NCBI RefSeq assembly: GCF_005155025.1
Contig: NZ_CP039731.1
Location: forward strand, 3,100,001-3,164,000
Reading direction: 5' to 3'
DNA length: 64,000 nt
Source of the DNA: Aquitalea aquatilis
GTDB taxonomy: Bacteria > Pseudomonadota > Gammaproteobacteria > Burkholderiales > Chromobacteriaceae
The notes beneath the pieces were generated by a model. It was not told where the DNA came from, did not search any database, and was given only the letters and a program-made list of their open reading frames with translations. Made by a program: the position numbers and the translations under genes. Positions 52,073 to 61,248 of this stretch are shown piece after piece (the stretch's first letter is position 1; each line of letters starts with the position of its first letter).

Positions 52073-52116
52073 TTGCCTGGCAGGCTTGCTGTTTTCTATA
52101 ATTGATTAGCAATCAA
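52073..52116 (+). promoter_or_regulatory. Promoter and palindromic MarR operator of the efflux operon
   Basis: TTGCCT (52073-52078), an 18-bp spacer and a perfect TATAAT (52097-52102) form the promoter. The perfect palindrome TTGATT-AGC-AATCAA (52102-52116) starts at the last base of the -10 box and covers the predicted transcription start. Its size and sequence fit a MarR/SlyA-family operator, so the regulator encoded 22 bp downstream probably represses its own operon. Confidence 0.8.
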
Positions 52117-52137
52117 ATCATTCACATGCGAAGCATT

Positions 52138-52623
52138 ATGAACAGTGTAGATTTACTACGGCTTGGCATCACCAGCGCCATCATGCATGCCGGGCGCAAA
52201 TGGCGGCAGATTTCCCAGGAAGTGGTACTTGACCACGGGCTGACCGCGCCGGGCGCTTCGGCGCTGATTTTCATTGGCCGGCTGGGGGAAGGCATCAACC
52301 AGGTGGCACTTGCCGAGGAAATTGGCATCGAGGGGCCATCGTTGGTGCGGGTCATCGACCAACTGGCTAGTGCTGGCCTGGTCCGCCGCGAAAAAGACAA
52401 GGTGGACCGCCGCTCCAATACCCTGTGGTTCACCGACGAAGGCCGCGCCTTGACCGACAAGATCGAAGCCGAGCTGGTCCATTTGCGCGCGCTGGTGTTC
52501 CGCGATGTGTCGCCGGCCGATCTGGAAGCCACTTTGCGGGTGTTTGCGGCGGTAGAGTCCGCCTATCAGCGGCCGGGGCTGGTGGCCGAACTGGCAGCCA
52601 TGGCTGGCCAGGCACGCGCATGA
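52138..52623 (+). CDS. MarR-family transcriptional regulator of the efflux operon
   Basis: The 161-residue winged-helix protein has 'VALAEEIGIEGPSLVRVIDQ' (recognition helix) and the wing 'DKVDRRSNTLWFTDEGR', as in MarR/SlyA. It most likely binds the palindrome at 52102-52116 and lets go when a toxic aromatic or lipophilic ligand binds. ATG 52138 is used; ATG 52126 is another option. It overlaps the FUSC gene by ATGA, so regulator and pump are made together. Confidence 0.9.
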   Translation: MNSVDLLRLGITSAIMHAGRKWRQISQEVVLDHGLTAPGASALIFIGRLGEGINQVALAEEIGIEGPSLVRVIDQLASAGLVRREKDKVDRRSNTLWFTDEGRALTDKIEAELVHLRALVFRDVSPADLEATLRVFAAVESAYQRPGLVAELAAMAGQARA

Positions 52624-54689
52624 CGCTGCCGGGCTGGCGTGACTGGCTGTTTTCGGCCAAGGCCTTTGTCGCTGCCATGCTGGCGCTGTATCTGGCCATG
52701 GCGCTGGAATTGCCACGACCTTACTGGGCGATGGCCACGGTGTATGTGGTGTCGCATCCGCTGACCGGGGCCACCCGTTCCAAGGCGGTATACCGCATTG
52801 GCGGCACCTTGCTGGGGGCGACGGCGGCGGTCATTTTCATGCCGCTGTTTGTCAATGCGCCCACCCTGCTCAGCCTGGTGGTGGCGCTGTGGACCGGCAC
52901 GCTGCTGAGCATCTCGCTGCTGGACCGTACCCCGCGCAGCTATCTGTTCATGCTGTCTGCCTATACGCTGCCGATGATTGCCTTGCCGGCGCTGAATAAT
53001 CCGGAAGGCATTTTCGATCTGGCACTGGCGCGCAGCGAGGAAATCCTGGTTGGCATCCTGTGTGCCAGCGTGGTGTCGGCGCTGGTGTGGCCGGGGAAAG
53101 TCGCCCCCATTTTCTCGGCCCGCATTGCCAGTTGGCTGGGCGATGCGCGCGACTGGGCTTGCGAGCTGCTGCAACAGAGCGATGCCGCCGGCCAGCCCTT
53201 GCATGCCAGCCGCCACAAGCTGGCGGCGGATATCCTGGCACTGGATCAGTTCATCTCCCACCTGTCTTACGACACCACCAGTTTCGCCGTGGTGAAAAAT
53301 GCCCGCGAGCTGCGCGGCCGCATGAGCATGTTGCTGCCCATTCTGTCGTCGCTGACCGAAACCAAGCAGGCGCTGCTCCGGCAGCAGGATGGCATGCCTG
53401 TCGGGCTGAGCGAGCTGATGCACGAAGTGGCGCACTGGATGGCCAGTCCCGATCTGGGCCATCTGCGGCGCGATGTGCCCTTGCTGCAGCGGCGGCTGGC
53501 CGCGCTGAAACAGCAGATTGCCAGCGGCGACAGCTGGCAGGCGCTGCTGATTGCCCACGGGCTGGCGCGTTTGCAATCGCTGATCAATCTGTGGCTGGAC
53601 TGCCGGCTATTGCAGCAACTGATTGCCGAAGAGCACCCCACCTTCCAATGGAAACCGGCTTATCGTCACTGGCCGGTGGGCGGCACGGCCCGGCATTACG
53701 ATTACGGCATGATGGCGTTTTCAGCCTTGCAGGCTTCGACCGCCATTTTCCTGGCCTGCCAGCTATGGATACAGCTGGGCTGGACCGATGGTTCCGGTGC
53801 CGTGATCATGGTGGCGATTGCTTCCTGCTTCTTTGCTGCGCTGGACGAGCCGGCACCGATGATGCGTACCTTCCTGATCTGGGCGCTGGTCAGCATCGCG
53901 CTGACGACCGTGCTGCTGTTCATGGTGATTCCGGCGGCCTATACCTTTGAAATGCTGGTGGCCATGCTGGCTGTCCCGTTCTTGCTGGTGGGCACGCTGT
54001 TTACCCGGCCGCAGTTCACCATGATTGCCATGATGCTGACGGTGAACACCGCCACCTTCCTCAGCCTGCAAGGCGCTTACGATACCGACTTCACTGCCTT
54101 CTTCAACGGCAATGTGGCTACCGTGGTGGGCGTGTCGTTTGCGCTGCTGTTCAGCCTGCTGGTGCGGCCATTTGGCATCGAGCTGGCCATCCGCCGGCTG
54201 CGTCGTGCCAGCTGGCATGATCTGGCCGAAACCTCGGCCGGTCGCCGGCTGGATGACTATGCCCAGCTCACCGCCCGCATGCTGGACCGGCTGGGCCTGC
54301 TGATTCCACGGCTGGCCGCCAGTGGCCATGACCAGCTGCCGCAGGTGTTCAACGAGTTGCGTGCCGGTTTTAGCGTGCTGCATCTGCAGCGTGATGAAAA
54401 TGCCCAGACCGGCCCCGCCGGCGTGGCGGTGCAGCAGGTGCTGGACGAGGTGGAGCGGCATTACCGCCAGGCGCTGGCGCAGCGGCATTACCGCCAGGCA
54501 GATGCACACCTGTTGCAGCGCATCGACGCGGCACTCAATCAGGTTCTGGCCGAATCGCGCCGCAGCGATCATCACGTCCAGACCGTACTGAATGCGCTGG
54601 TCGAATTGCGCATCACCCTGTTTCCGGTTGCCGGCAGCTATGCCCTGGCAGCCTGCCCACCCTTGCCTGCAGGAGGCATGACGTCGTGA
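52620..54689 (+). CDS. FUSC-family (AaeB-like) inner-membrane efflux transporter
   Basis: The 689-residue protein has two clusters of membrane helices (about 10-160 and 375-530), each followed by a soluble helical region: the FUSC architecture of AaeB. 'ELPRPYWAMATVYVVSHPLTG' (quoted in part: 'PRPYWAMATVYVVSHP') is the typical opening. AaeB exports aromatic carboxylic acids such as p-hydroxybenzoate. It works with the DUF1656, HlyD and outer-membrane factor genes that follow. Confidence 0.9.
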   Translation: MTLPGWRDWLFSAKAFVAAMLALYLAMALELPRPYWAMATVYVVSHPLTGATRSKAVYRIGGTLLGATAAVIFMPLFVNAPTLLSLVVALWTGTLLSISLLDRTPRSYLFMLSAYTLPMIALPALNNPEGIFDLALARSEEILVGILCASVVSALVWPGKVAPIFSARIASWLGDARDWACELLQQSDAAGQPLHASRHKLAADILALDQFISHLSYDTTSFAVVKNARELRGRMSMLLPILSSLTETKQALLRQQDGMPVGLSELMHEVAHWMASPDLGHLRRDVPLLQRRLAALKQQIASGDSWQALLIAHGLARLQSLINLWLDCRLLQQLIAEEHPTFQWKPAYRHWPVGGTARHYDYGMMAFSALQASTAIFLACQLWIQLGWTDGSGAVIMVAIASCFFAALDEPAPMMRTFLIWALVSIALTTVLLFMVIPAAYTFEMLVAMLAVPFLLVGTLFTRPQFTMIAMMLTVNTATFLSLQGAYDTDFTAFFNGNVATVVGVSFALLFSLLVRPFGIELAIRRLRRASWHDLAETSAGRRLDDYAQLTARMLDRLGLLIPRLAASGHDQLPQVFNELRAGFSVLHLQRDENAQTGPAGVAVQQVLDEVERHYRQALAQRHYRQADAHLLQRIDAALNQVLAESRRSDHHVQTVLNALVELRITLFPVAGSYALAACPPLPAGGMTS

Positions 54690-54889
54690 TTGGTGAAGTT
54701 GAAATCTACGGGGTGTATTTCCCCAGCCTGCTGATCCTGATGGTGCTGGCCTTTGGCGTCACCGCCGGCCTGCGCATCCTCCTGGGTCAGCTGGGCTTCT
54801 ACAAACTGGTATGGCACCGTTCTCTGATGAACTTTGCCTTGTATGTGATTGTGCTCGGCGGTTTCGTCGTGCTGACTCGCGGATGGTAA
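54686..54889 (+). CDS. DUF1656 small membrane protein (AaeX-like)
   Basis: The 67-residue protein has two predicted membrane helices ('PSLLILMVLAFGVTAGL' and 'FALYVIVLGGFVVLTRGW'). 'EVEIYGVYFPSLL' matches DUF1656, always found between FUSC and HlyD genes. Its start GTG overlaps the preceding TGA and its TAA overlaps the next ATG. Its role in the pump is unknown. Confidence 0.9.
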   Translation: MIGEVEIYGVYFPSLLILMVLAFGVTAGLRILLGQLGFYKLVWHRSLMNFALYVIVLGGFVVLTRGW

Positions 54890-55773
54890 TGATGAAAAAG
54901 CTGATAGGCAAAGCAGGGCCGGTAGTGCTGACCCTGATCGTGGTGGTGGCGGCCGTGCTGGTGGGGCGTTATCTGTGGGATTACTACACCAATGCGCCGT
55001 GGACGCGGGATGGCCATATCCGCGCCGACGTGGTGCAGATCGCCCCGGATGTGTCCGGGCTGATTACCGAGGTGAAAGTCACTGACAACCAGCTGGTGAA
55101 ACGCGGCCAGGTGTTGTTCGTCATCGACCGCGCCCGCTACGCGCTGGCACTCAAGCAGGCCGAAGCGGCATTGGCACAGCAGAGCGCCGGTTTGTCGCAG
55201 GCAAAACGCGAAGCGGCACGCAACCGTGGCCTGAGTGATCTGGTGGCCAGGGAAAACATCGAGCAGAGCGAAGCCCGTGTGCAACAGGACGAGGCCAGTG
55301 TCGCTGCCGCTACAACCGCGGTGGAAGTGGCCCGGCTCAATCTGCAGCGCACCGTGGTGAGCAGCCCGGTGGATGGTTATCTCAACGACCGCACCCCGCG
55401 CGTGGGCGATTACGTCAGCACCGGCAAGCCGGTGTTGTCGATGGTGGATGCCCATTCCTTCCATGTGGATGGCTATTTCGAAGAAACCAAGATGAACCGG
55501 GTGCAGGTCAACCAGCCGGTGGAAATCCAGATCATGGGCGAGGCGCACAAGCTGCGCGGCCATGTGCAGAGCATTGCCGCCGGCATCGAAGACCGTGACC
55601 GCAGCAATGGTGCCACCCTGCTGCCCAATGTGAATCCTACTTTCAACTGGGTGCGGCTGGCCCAGCGCATTCCGGTGCGCATTACCCTGGATGAAGTCCC
55701 GGCCGACTTCCGCATGATTGCCGGGCGCACCGCCACCGTGGCCGTGGTGGCCGTCAAGGGAGGCCAGCCGTGA
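54889..55773 (+). CDS. HlyD/EmrA-type membrane fusion protein (AaeA-like)
   Basis: The 294-residue protein has an N-terminal membrane helix (about 10-28), a biotinyl-lipoyl-like segment ('NAPWTRDGHIRADVVQIAPD' is the standard start of the periplasmic part), a coiled-coil hairpin (about 95-155) and a beta-barrel. It links the FUSC pump to the outer-membrane factor. ATG 54889 overlaps the DUF1656 stop (TAATG); ATG 54892 is one codon later. Confidence 0.9.
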   Translation: MMKKLIGKAGPVVLTLIVVVAAVLVGRYLWDYYTNAPWTRDGHIRADVVQIAPDVSGLITEVKVTDNQLVKRGQVLFVIDRARYALALKQAEAALAQQSAGLSQAKREAARNRGLSDLVARENIEQSEARVQQDEASVAAATTAVEVARLNLQRTVVSSPVDGYLNDRTPRVGDYVSTGKPVLSMVDAHSFHVDGYFEETKMNRVQVNQPVEIQIMGEAHKLRGHVQSIAAGIEDRDRSNGATLLPNVNPTFNWVRLAQRIPVRITLDEVPADFRMIAGRTATVAVVAVKGGQP

Positions 55774-57212
55774 GCCGTCTTTATCCTGCCGGGCTGCTAT
55801 TGGCGCTGACCACGCTTGCCGGCTGCACCACCGTTGGCCCGGATTACCAGCTGCCGGCCAATTCCGCCATGCAACGTCAGGCAGCACAAGGCCGTTTTGC
55901 CAATGCCGATGGCCGGCTGACCTCCAGCCAGCCGCTTGCCCCGCGCTGGTGGCAGCTCTACCACGATCCGGTGCTGAACCAGCTGGTGGAGCAGGCACAA
56001 CAGGCCAATACCGATTTGCGTGCCGCCACCGCCAATCTGCAAAAGGCCTTGGCGGTAGCCAGCCAGGTCAATGCCGAGGCTGGCCCGCATGCGGCGCTGT
56101 CGGCATCGGCCGAACGCGCACGCATCTCCGGCCAGAGCATGTTGCTGGATGTGCCGCTGCCGGTGAGCAATCTGGGTGACGAGGGCATACGCGTGGCCTA
56201 TCAGCTTGACCTGTTTGGCAAGCTCAGACGCGGCGACGAGGCCGCCGAAGCCAATAGCGAAGCCAGCGTGGCTGCCCGGGATCTCGCCCGCATCACCGTG
56301 ACCGCCGAAACCGTGCGCAGCTATCTGCAGATCTGCTCGGCCAATCATGGCTATCAGGTATTGCAGCAGCAGTCCGCCCTGCAGCAGAAACAGCTGGAAC
56401 TGACACGCCGCCTGGCCGGTGCCGGCCGGCTCACTGCTACGGATGTGCTGCGCGCCCAGGCCCAGGCCGACAGCGTCGCCGCTGGCCTGCCGGCCTATCA
56501 GGCCCAGCGCGATGCCGCCCGTTACCGCCTGGCCATGCTGCTGGGACAGACCCCGGCCGAGACCCTGCCAGCAGCGGCACTGTCCTGCGCGCAGGAGCCA
56601 CAACTGGCACAAGCCATTCCGGTGGGCGATGGCCGGGCCTTGCTGGCACGCCGGCCGGATGTGCAGCAGGCCGAGCGCAAGCTGGCACAGTCCAGCGCCA
56701 TGATAGGCGTGGCCACCGCCGAGCTTTACCCCAGCATCACGCTGGGGGCATCGGCTGGCTTTACCGGCTTGCTGGAAGATGTGGGTCAGCGTTCCACCCA
56801 GCGTTTCGGCTATGGCCCGCTGATCAGCTGGACCATTCCCGACAGCGGTGCCCGGGCGCGGGTGACGGCAGCCAAGGCCGATAATGCCGCCGCACTGGCC
56901 CACTTTGACGGCGTGGTGCTCAATGCCCTGCGCGAGGTGGAAACCAGCCTCAGTCTGTACGGCAAGGATTTGCAGCGGCTGACCTTGTTGCGCACGGCGC
57001 GCGACAGTGCCAAACAGGCCGCCGCGCAGAACCGCCGGCTGTATCAGGCGGGGCGTTCACCCTATTTGTCCAGCCTGGATGCCGACCGCACCCTGGTTGG
57101 CAACGAAAGCGCCGTGGCCAGCGCGGAAAGTCAGCTGGCGCAGGATCAGGTCAATCTGTTCCTGGCCTTGGGTGGCGGCTGGGAAGAGGGTAAAACGCAA
57201 ACCGGCCACTAG
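55770..57212 (+). CDS. NodT-family outer-membrane efflux lipoprotein
   Basis: The 480-residue protein has a lipoprotein signal ('TTLAGCTTVGPDY', Cys19) and two OEP repeats; 'WWQLYHDPVLNQLVEQA' and 'RRPDVQQAERKLAQSSAMIG' are NodT/OprM marks. It forms the trimeric outer-membrane channel of this four-part pump. GTG 55770 overlaps the HlyD stop (GTGA). A dispersed repeat starts 2 bp after its stop codon. Confidence 0.92.
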   Translation: MSRLYPAGLLLALTTLAGCTTVGPDYQLPANSAMQRQAAQGRFANADGRLTSSQPLAPRWWQLYHDPVLNQLVEQAQQANTDLRAATANLQKALAVASQVNAEAGPHAALSASAERARISGQSMLLDVPLPVSNLGDEGIRVAYQLDLFGKLRRGDEAAEANSEASVAARDLARITVTAETVRSYLQICSANHGYQVLQQQSALQQKQLELTRRLAGAGRLTATDVLRAQAQADSVAAGLPAYQAQRDAARYRLAMLLGQTPAETLPAAALSCAQEPQLAQAIPVGDGRALLARRPDVQQAERKLAQSSAMIGVATAELYPSITLGASAGFTGLLEDVGQRSTQRFGYGPLISWTIPDSGARARVTAAKADNAAALAHFDGVVLNALREVETSLSLYGKDLQRLTLLRTARDSAKQAAAQNRRLYQAGRSPYLSSLDADRTLVGNESAVASAESQLAQDQVNLFLALGGGWEEGKTQTGH

Positions 57213-57213
57213 G

Positions 57214-57319
57214 GCCGGCAAACCAAACCCCCGCTCCTGTGTTGCACGGACTTGTCGTACACCTGCTGCTGTCGGCGTCGGCACACCTGGGGGCGGGTCT
57301 TCTACGAGGTTTTGTCAGC
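57214..57319 (+). repeat. Dispersed palindromic repeat, copy 3 (diverged)
   Basis: The element keeps 'CCCCCGCTCCTG' and 'TCTACGAGGTTTTGTCAGC' in common with copy 2, but its middle is altered ('CACGGACTTGTCGTACACC') and its left end is degraded. It begins directly after the outer-membrane factor stop codon. Confidence 0.65.
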
Positions 57320-57464
57320 GCTGATAAGGTTCTGCCACCCCCCGCTCAGTGCAGGCGAATCCGAAATGGTGGCAATTCATGCCAGGCGGGTGTGATTTCT
57401 GTTGTGCCTGTCTGGTCGCGCGTATAGCATCTGCCATCGCCGTCTTCAGTCCGGAATTTCCGCC

Positions 57465-58643
57465 ATGTCCGCACCTGCCAGCGTTCCCGTGTTGTTGCCG
57501 GTTTTCCTGGTAACCGATATTTTGTGCGCCTGCATCCTGGTGCAGCTGCTGGCCTTGCGCAAAGCCGGGGTGGCGGGTACTCGCAGCTGGATCGCCGCCA
57601 ATATCGCCATGGTGGCCTATCTGCCGGCGCTGGGCCTGCGCACCGTGCTGCCGCTGGTGTTCAGCGTGGTGCTCAGCAATGGACTGGGGCTGCTTGCCGC
57701 CAGCCTGTTCTATATCGGTTGCGCCCGTTTTCTGGGTCGGCCCGCCTACAGCCGTTTCTGGTTGGCACTGATACTCTGCGCCCTTGCTGGCCTGTTGTGG
57801 TTCACCCTGGTGGTGGATGTGATCCGGCTGCGCGTCATCATTGCCTCGGGCGGTATCGCCGTGGTGTTTGTTGCCACCGCTTATCTGCTGTGCCGCCACC
57901 GTCCGGCCGGCCAGGGAGCGGCCGTCTACTGGCTGGGTGCCGCCTGCAGCATTGCCACCGCCTTGCTGCATACCGCGCGAGCCATCTATTACGGCGCTGG
58001 TTTGGGTAATTTGTCCGACCTGTTTGCCAGTACGCCGGCCAATGTGATGTCGATGAGTCTGACCGCCGCGTTGGTGCCCGGCCTGTCCATGCTGGCGGCG
58101 GCCATGGTGCAGCAGCAGTTGTTGAGTGATGCCACCTGGCGCGCCGAGCGCGATGGCATGACGGGCACACTGACGCGGCAAAGCTTCGAGACCCGTATTC
58201 TGGCCGATCTGCAACGGGCCAACCTCACCGGCGATGCCTTCTGTTTTGTGCTGGCCGATCTGGATTTTTTCAAGCAGATCAACGACAGCCATGGCCACCA
58301 GACCGGTGACCGCGTGCTGGTGGCTTTTACCGAGCTGATTCGCCGGCACGTGCGTGCCGCAGACTACATTGGCCGCATGGGGGGTGAAGAATTCGGCATC
58401 GCTCTGCCGGCCACGCCGCCAGCCGAAGCCATGCGTGTGGCCGAACGCCTGCGCCAGGCGGTGGCGGCGCAGCACATTGCCACCGACAGCGGCAGCCTGA
58501 GCTACCGCGTCAGCATGGGCCTGGCTGTGCGTGAGCCAGGCGAGACCTTTGCTGATCTGTACCGCCACGCCGACCAGGCCTTGTACGCAGCCAAGCAGGC
58601 CGGGCGCAACCGGGTGCAGGCCTATGCTCAGGATGCCGCCTGA
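57465..58643 (+). CDS. Membrane diguanylate cyclase (GGDEF)
   Basis: The 392-residue protein has six to seven membrane helices (about 8-200) and a C-terminal GGDEF domain with an intact active site 'RMGGEEFGI' and the inhibitory I-site RxxD ('RAAD') five residues before it. It should make cyclic di-GMP with product feedback. ATG 57465 is chosen (CGGA upstream), since the frame upstream lacks a hydrophobic start. Its 3' end overlaps convergent bluB by 16 bp. Confidence 0.9.
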   Translation: MSAPASVPVLLPVFLVTDILCACILVQLLALRKAGVAGTRSWIAANIAMVAYLPALGLRTVLPLVFSVVLSNGLGLLAASLFYIGCARFLGRPAYSRFWLALILCALAGLLWFTLVVDVIRLRVIIASGGIAVVFVATAYLLCRHRPAGQGAAVYWLGAACSIATALLHTARAIYYGAGLGNLSDLFASTPANVMSMSLTAALVPGLSMLAAAMVQQQLLSDATWRAERDGMTGTLTRQSFETRILADLQRANLTGDAFCFVLADLDFFKQINDSHGHQTGDRVLVAFTELIRRHVRAADYIGRMGGEEFGIALPATPPAEAMRVAERLRQAVAAQHIATDSGSLSYRVSMGLAVREPGETFADLYRHADQALYAAKQAGRNRVQAYAQDAA

Positions 58644-59290
58644 GCGGCACTGAGCGGACCCCAGTTGTTTTCAAATACCAGCTCGGCCAGATTCTGCCGG
58701 CTGGCCCAGTTTTCCTGTTCCAGCATGGGTTTGTCGTAGAAGGCCTCGACATGGCCGATGCACAGGATGGCTACCGCCTTGGCCTCGGCCGGCAGGCCCA
58801 GCAGCGTACCCAGCCGCTGCGGGTCGAACAGCGATACCCAGCCCAGGCCGATACCTTCGGCGCGGGCGGCCAGCCACATGTTCTGGATGGCGCAGGCAAT
58901 CGAGCAGATATCCATTTCCGGCAGGGTGCGGCGACCGAATACATGGCGCTCGCGTCCGTCCATCAGTGCCGCCACCAGTACCTCGCCACAGTCCAGAATG
59001 CCCTCAACCTTCAGCTTCATGAATTCGTCTTCGCGCTGGCCCAGTGCCTTGGCGGTGGCCACCCGCTCGATTTCCACTTCGGCATGCAGTTGGCGGCGCA
59101 GGGCGGTATCGCTGATGCGGATGAAGCGCCATGGCTGCATGAAGCCGACGCTGGGGGCCAGATGCGCGGCTTGCAGCAGGCGTTGCAGCAGGGCCGGATC
59201 GACCGGGTCCGGCTTGAAGTGGCGCATGTCGCGCCGCTCGCGGATGGCGCGGTAGACGGCGTCGATGTCGGCTTGGGGATAGGCATTCAT
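58628..59290 (-). CDS. bluB: 5,6-dimethylbenzimidazole synthase BluB
   Basis: The 220-residue nitroreductase-fold protein starts with 'YRAIRERRDMRHFKPDPVD' and has 'LAPSVGFMQPWRFI', typical of BluB. It splits FMNH2 with oxygen to form the lower ligand of vitamin B12. It is the last gene of the minus-strand cobalamin run, overlapping cobB by ATGA. Its presence points to an oxygen-dependent lower-ligand route. Confidence 0.92.
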   Translation of the reverse strand: MNAYPQADIDAVYRAIRERRDMRHFKPDPVDPALLQRLLQAAHLAPSVGFMQPWRFIRISDTALRRQLHAEVEIERVATAKALGQREDEFMKLKVEGILDCGEVLVAALMDGRERHVFGRRTLPEMDICSIACAIQNMWLAARAEGIGLGWVSLFDPQRLGTLLGLPAEAKAVAILCIGHVEAFYDKPMLEQENWASRQNLAELVFENNWGPLSAAQAAS

Positions 59291-60579
59291 GGTAGGAACA
59301 GTCTGGCGCAGGCTTCGGGGTTGGACGGGAAATACAGGTGCAGATAACTGGCCAGCAGGCTGCCGTGGCGGTATACCGGCTCGCCTTGTCCGCTACCGGT
59401 GGCGCGGCTGGCATGGGTGAGCGGGGTGATGGGTGTGTCCAGGCTGGAGTAGTGGAAGGTGTGGCCGCGCAGCACTTCACCATCCAGCTCCAGCTGTTGC
59501 AGGCCCAGCGCACTCAGGCGGCTACCCAGCCGGGCATGGCCGGGCAGCAGGCCCAGCATCTGTCCGCTTTGTCCCTGCTTGTCGGTCAGGCTGTCCAGCA
59601 AATACAGCATGCCGCCGCACTCGGCATAGAGCGGTTTGCCAGCAGCCACATGGGCGTGCAGGCCGGCACGGCTGCGCTGTGCGCCGGCCAGCGTGGCCAG
59701 ATGCAGTTCCGGGTAACCACCGGGCAGCCATACGGCGTCGCAGTCCGGCAGCGTGTCGTCGGCCAGTGGCGAGAAGTAATGTAGTTCGGCCCCCAATGCC
59801 TGTAGCGTCTGCACATTGGCCGGATAGATAAAGCTGAAGGCGGTATCGCGGGCGATGGCGATGCGCACGCCATCCAGCAAGCGTGGCAGGGCAGCTGGCT
59901 GGGCGGGCTGAAAGGAGACCGGCGGCGGCAGCTGCGCCAGCGCGGTATTGGCCAGCTGGGCGGCAGCGCGCTGCAGTCGTGCTTCCAGATCGGCCACCTC
60001 CTGCGCCTGCACCAGGCCCAGATGCCGCTCCGGCAGGCCCATGTCCTGCTGGCGCATCACCGCGCCCAGGTAATTCAGGCTGGTGGGCAGGGCGGCGGTC
60101 AGCATTTCCGCATGGCGGCTTGATGCCACCTGATTGGCCAGCACGCCATAAAACGGCAGGCCGGGGCGGAATGTCGCCAGGCCATGCGCCACGGCGGCAA
60201 AGGTTTGTGCCATGCCGGAGGCGTCGATGATGGCGGCCACCGGCACGTCAAATAACTGGGCCAGATCGGCACTGCTGGGGGTGCCATCGAACAGACCCAT
60301 GCTGCCTTCGATCAGGATCAGGTCTGCCTCGGCCGCCGCCGCATACAGGCGCTGGCGGCAGTCGTCTTCGCCATTCATCCACAAATCCAGTGCGTAGACG
60401 GTGTGGCCGCTGGCCTGTTCCAGCACATAGGGGTCGAGAAAATCCGGCCCGGTCTTGAACACGCGCACGCGCCGGCCCTGCTGGCGGTGGTAGCGGGCCA
60501 GCCCGGCGCTGAGGGTGGTTTTGCCCTGATGCGAGGCAGGGGCGCTGATGAACAGTGCCGGACAGTGGCGGATGGCCAT
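59287..60579 (-). CDS. cobB: Cobyrinate a,c-diamide synthase CobB/CbiA
   Basis: The 430-residue enzyme has an N-terminal P-loop ('SAPASHQGKTTLSAGLARY'), 'VFKTGPDFLDPYVLEQASGH' and a C-terminal class I glutaminase-like domain with the nucleophile in 'LYAECGGMLYLLD'. It amidates side chains a and c of (hydrogeno)byrinic acid using glutamine and ATP. It starts 1 bp after the cobO stop. Confidence 0.94.
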   Translation of the reverse strand: MAIRHCPALFISAPASHQGKTTLSAGLARYHRQQGRRVRVFKTGPDFLDPYVLEQASGHTVYALDLWMNGEDDCRQRLYAAAAEADLILIEGSMGLFDGTPSSADLAQLFDVPVAAIIDASGMAQTFAAVAHGLATFRPGLPFYGVLANQVASSRHAEMLTAALPTSLNYLGAVMRQQDMGLPERHLGLVQAQEVADLEARLQRAAAQLANTALAQLPPPVSFQPAQPAALPRLLDGVRIAIARDTAFSFIYPANVQTLQALGAELHYFSPLADDTLPDCDAVWLPGGYPELHLATLAGAQRSRAGLHAHVAAGKPLYAECGGMLYLLDSLTDKQGQSGQMLGLLPGHARLGSRLSALGLQQLELDGEVLRGHTFHYSSLDTPITPLTHASRATGSGQGEPVYRHGSLLASYLHLYFPSNPEACARLFLP

Positions 60580-60580
60580 G

Positions 60581-61183
60581 TCAGAACTCCACGCCTTGCT
60601 GGGCCTTGATGCCTTGCTCGCGGTAGGGGTGCTTGACCAGTTTCATCTCGGTCACCAGATCGGCGGCGTCGATCAGCGCCTGCGGCGCATGGCGGCCGGT
60701 AATCACCACATGCAGATTGGCCGGGCGGCTGGCCAGCGCGGCCAGTACCTCGTCCAGCGGCAGGTAGTCGTACTTCAGCACGATGTTCAGCTCGTCCAGG
60801 ATCAGCATGTCGTAATCGCCGCTATTGAGCATCTCCAGCGCGGCCTCCCAACCCTGGCGCGCGGTGGCGATGTCGGCCTCGCGGTTCTGGGTGTTCCAGG
60901 TATAGCCTTCGCCCATGGTGAGGAAGCGGCAGTTGTCGAAGCGGCTGAACAGGTCGCGCTCGGCGGTGTGCAGCGCGCCCTTGATGAACTGCACCACGCC
61001 CAGCTGCATGCCGTGGCCGACAATGCGCAGGCCCATGCCAAAGGCGGCGCTGCTCTTGCCCTTGCCGGTGCCAGTGTGGACGATGAGCAAGCCTTTTTCC
61101 TTGGTGGCGGCAGCCTTTTTCTTTTCAAAGCCGGCCTTGCGCTTTTCCACCATGCGCTGGTGGGCGGCGGCGTCGGTTTTCAT
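60581..61183 (-). CDS. cobO: Cob(I)yrinic acid a,c-diamide adenosyltransferase CobO/BtuR
   Basis: The 200-residue protein has the P-loop 'HTGTGKGKSSAAFGMGLR' and 'MLILDELNIVL', hallmarks of the CobO/BtuR/CobA family. It transfers the adenosyl group from ATP to cobalt. A good ribosome site (AAGGA) lies before ATG 61183. A dispersed repeat separates it from cobW upstream, so transcription may or may not continue from there. Confidence 0.95.
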   Translation of the reverse strand: MKTDAAAHQRMVEKRKAGFEKKKAAATKEKGLLIVHTGTGKGKSSAAFGMGLRIVGHGMQLGVVQFIKGALHTAERDLFSRFDNCRFLTMGEGYTWNTQNREADIATARQGWEAALEMLNSGDYDMLILDELNIVLKYDYLPLDEVLAALASRPANLHVVITGRHAPQALIDAADLVTEMKLVKHPYREQGIKAQQGVEF

Positions 61184-61248
61184 GGCGGTTTCCTTCTGAT
61201 TGCTGGTCTGATACAGCGGTCGGGTGATTGCTTATGGGTACATCCAGA

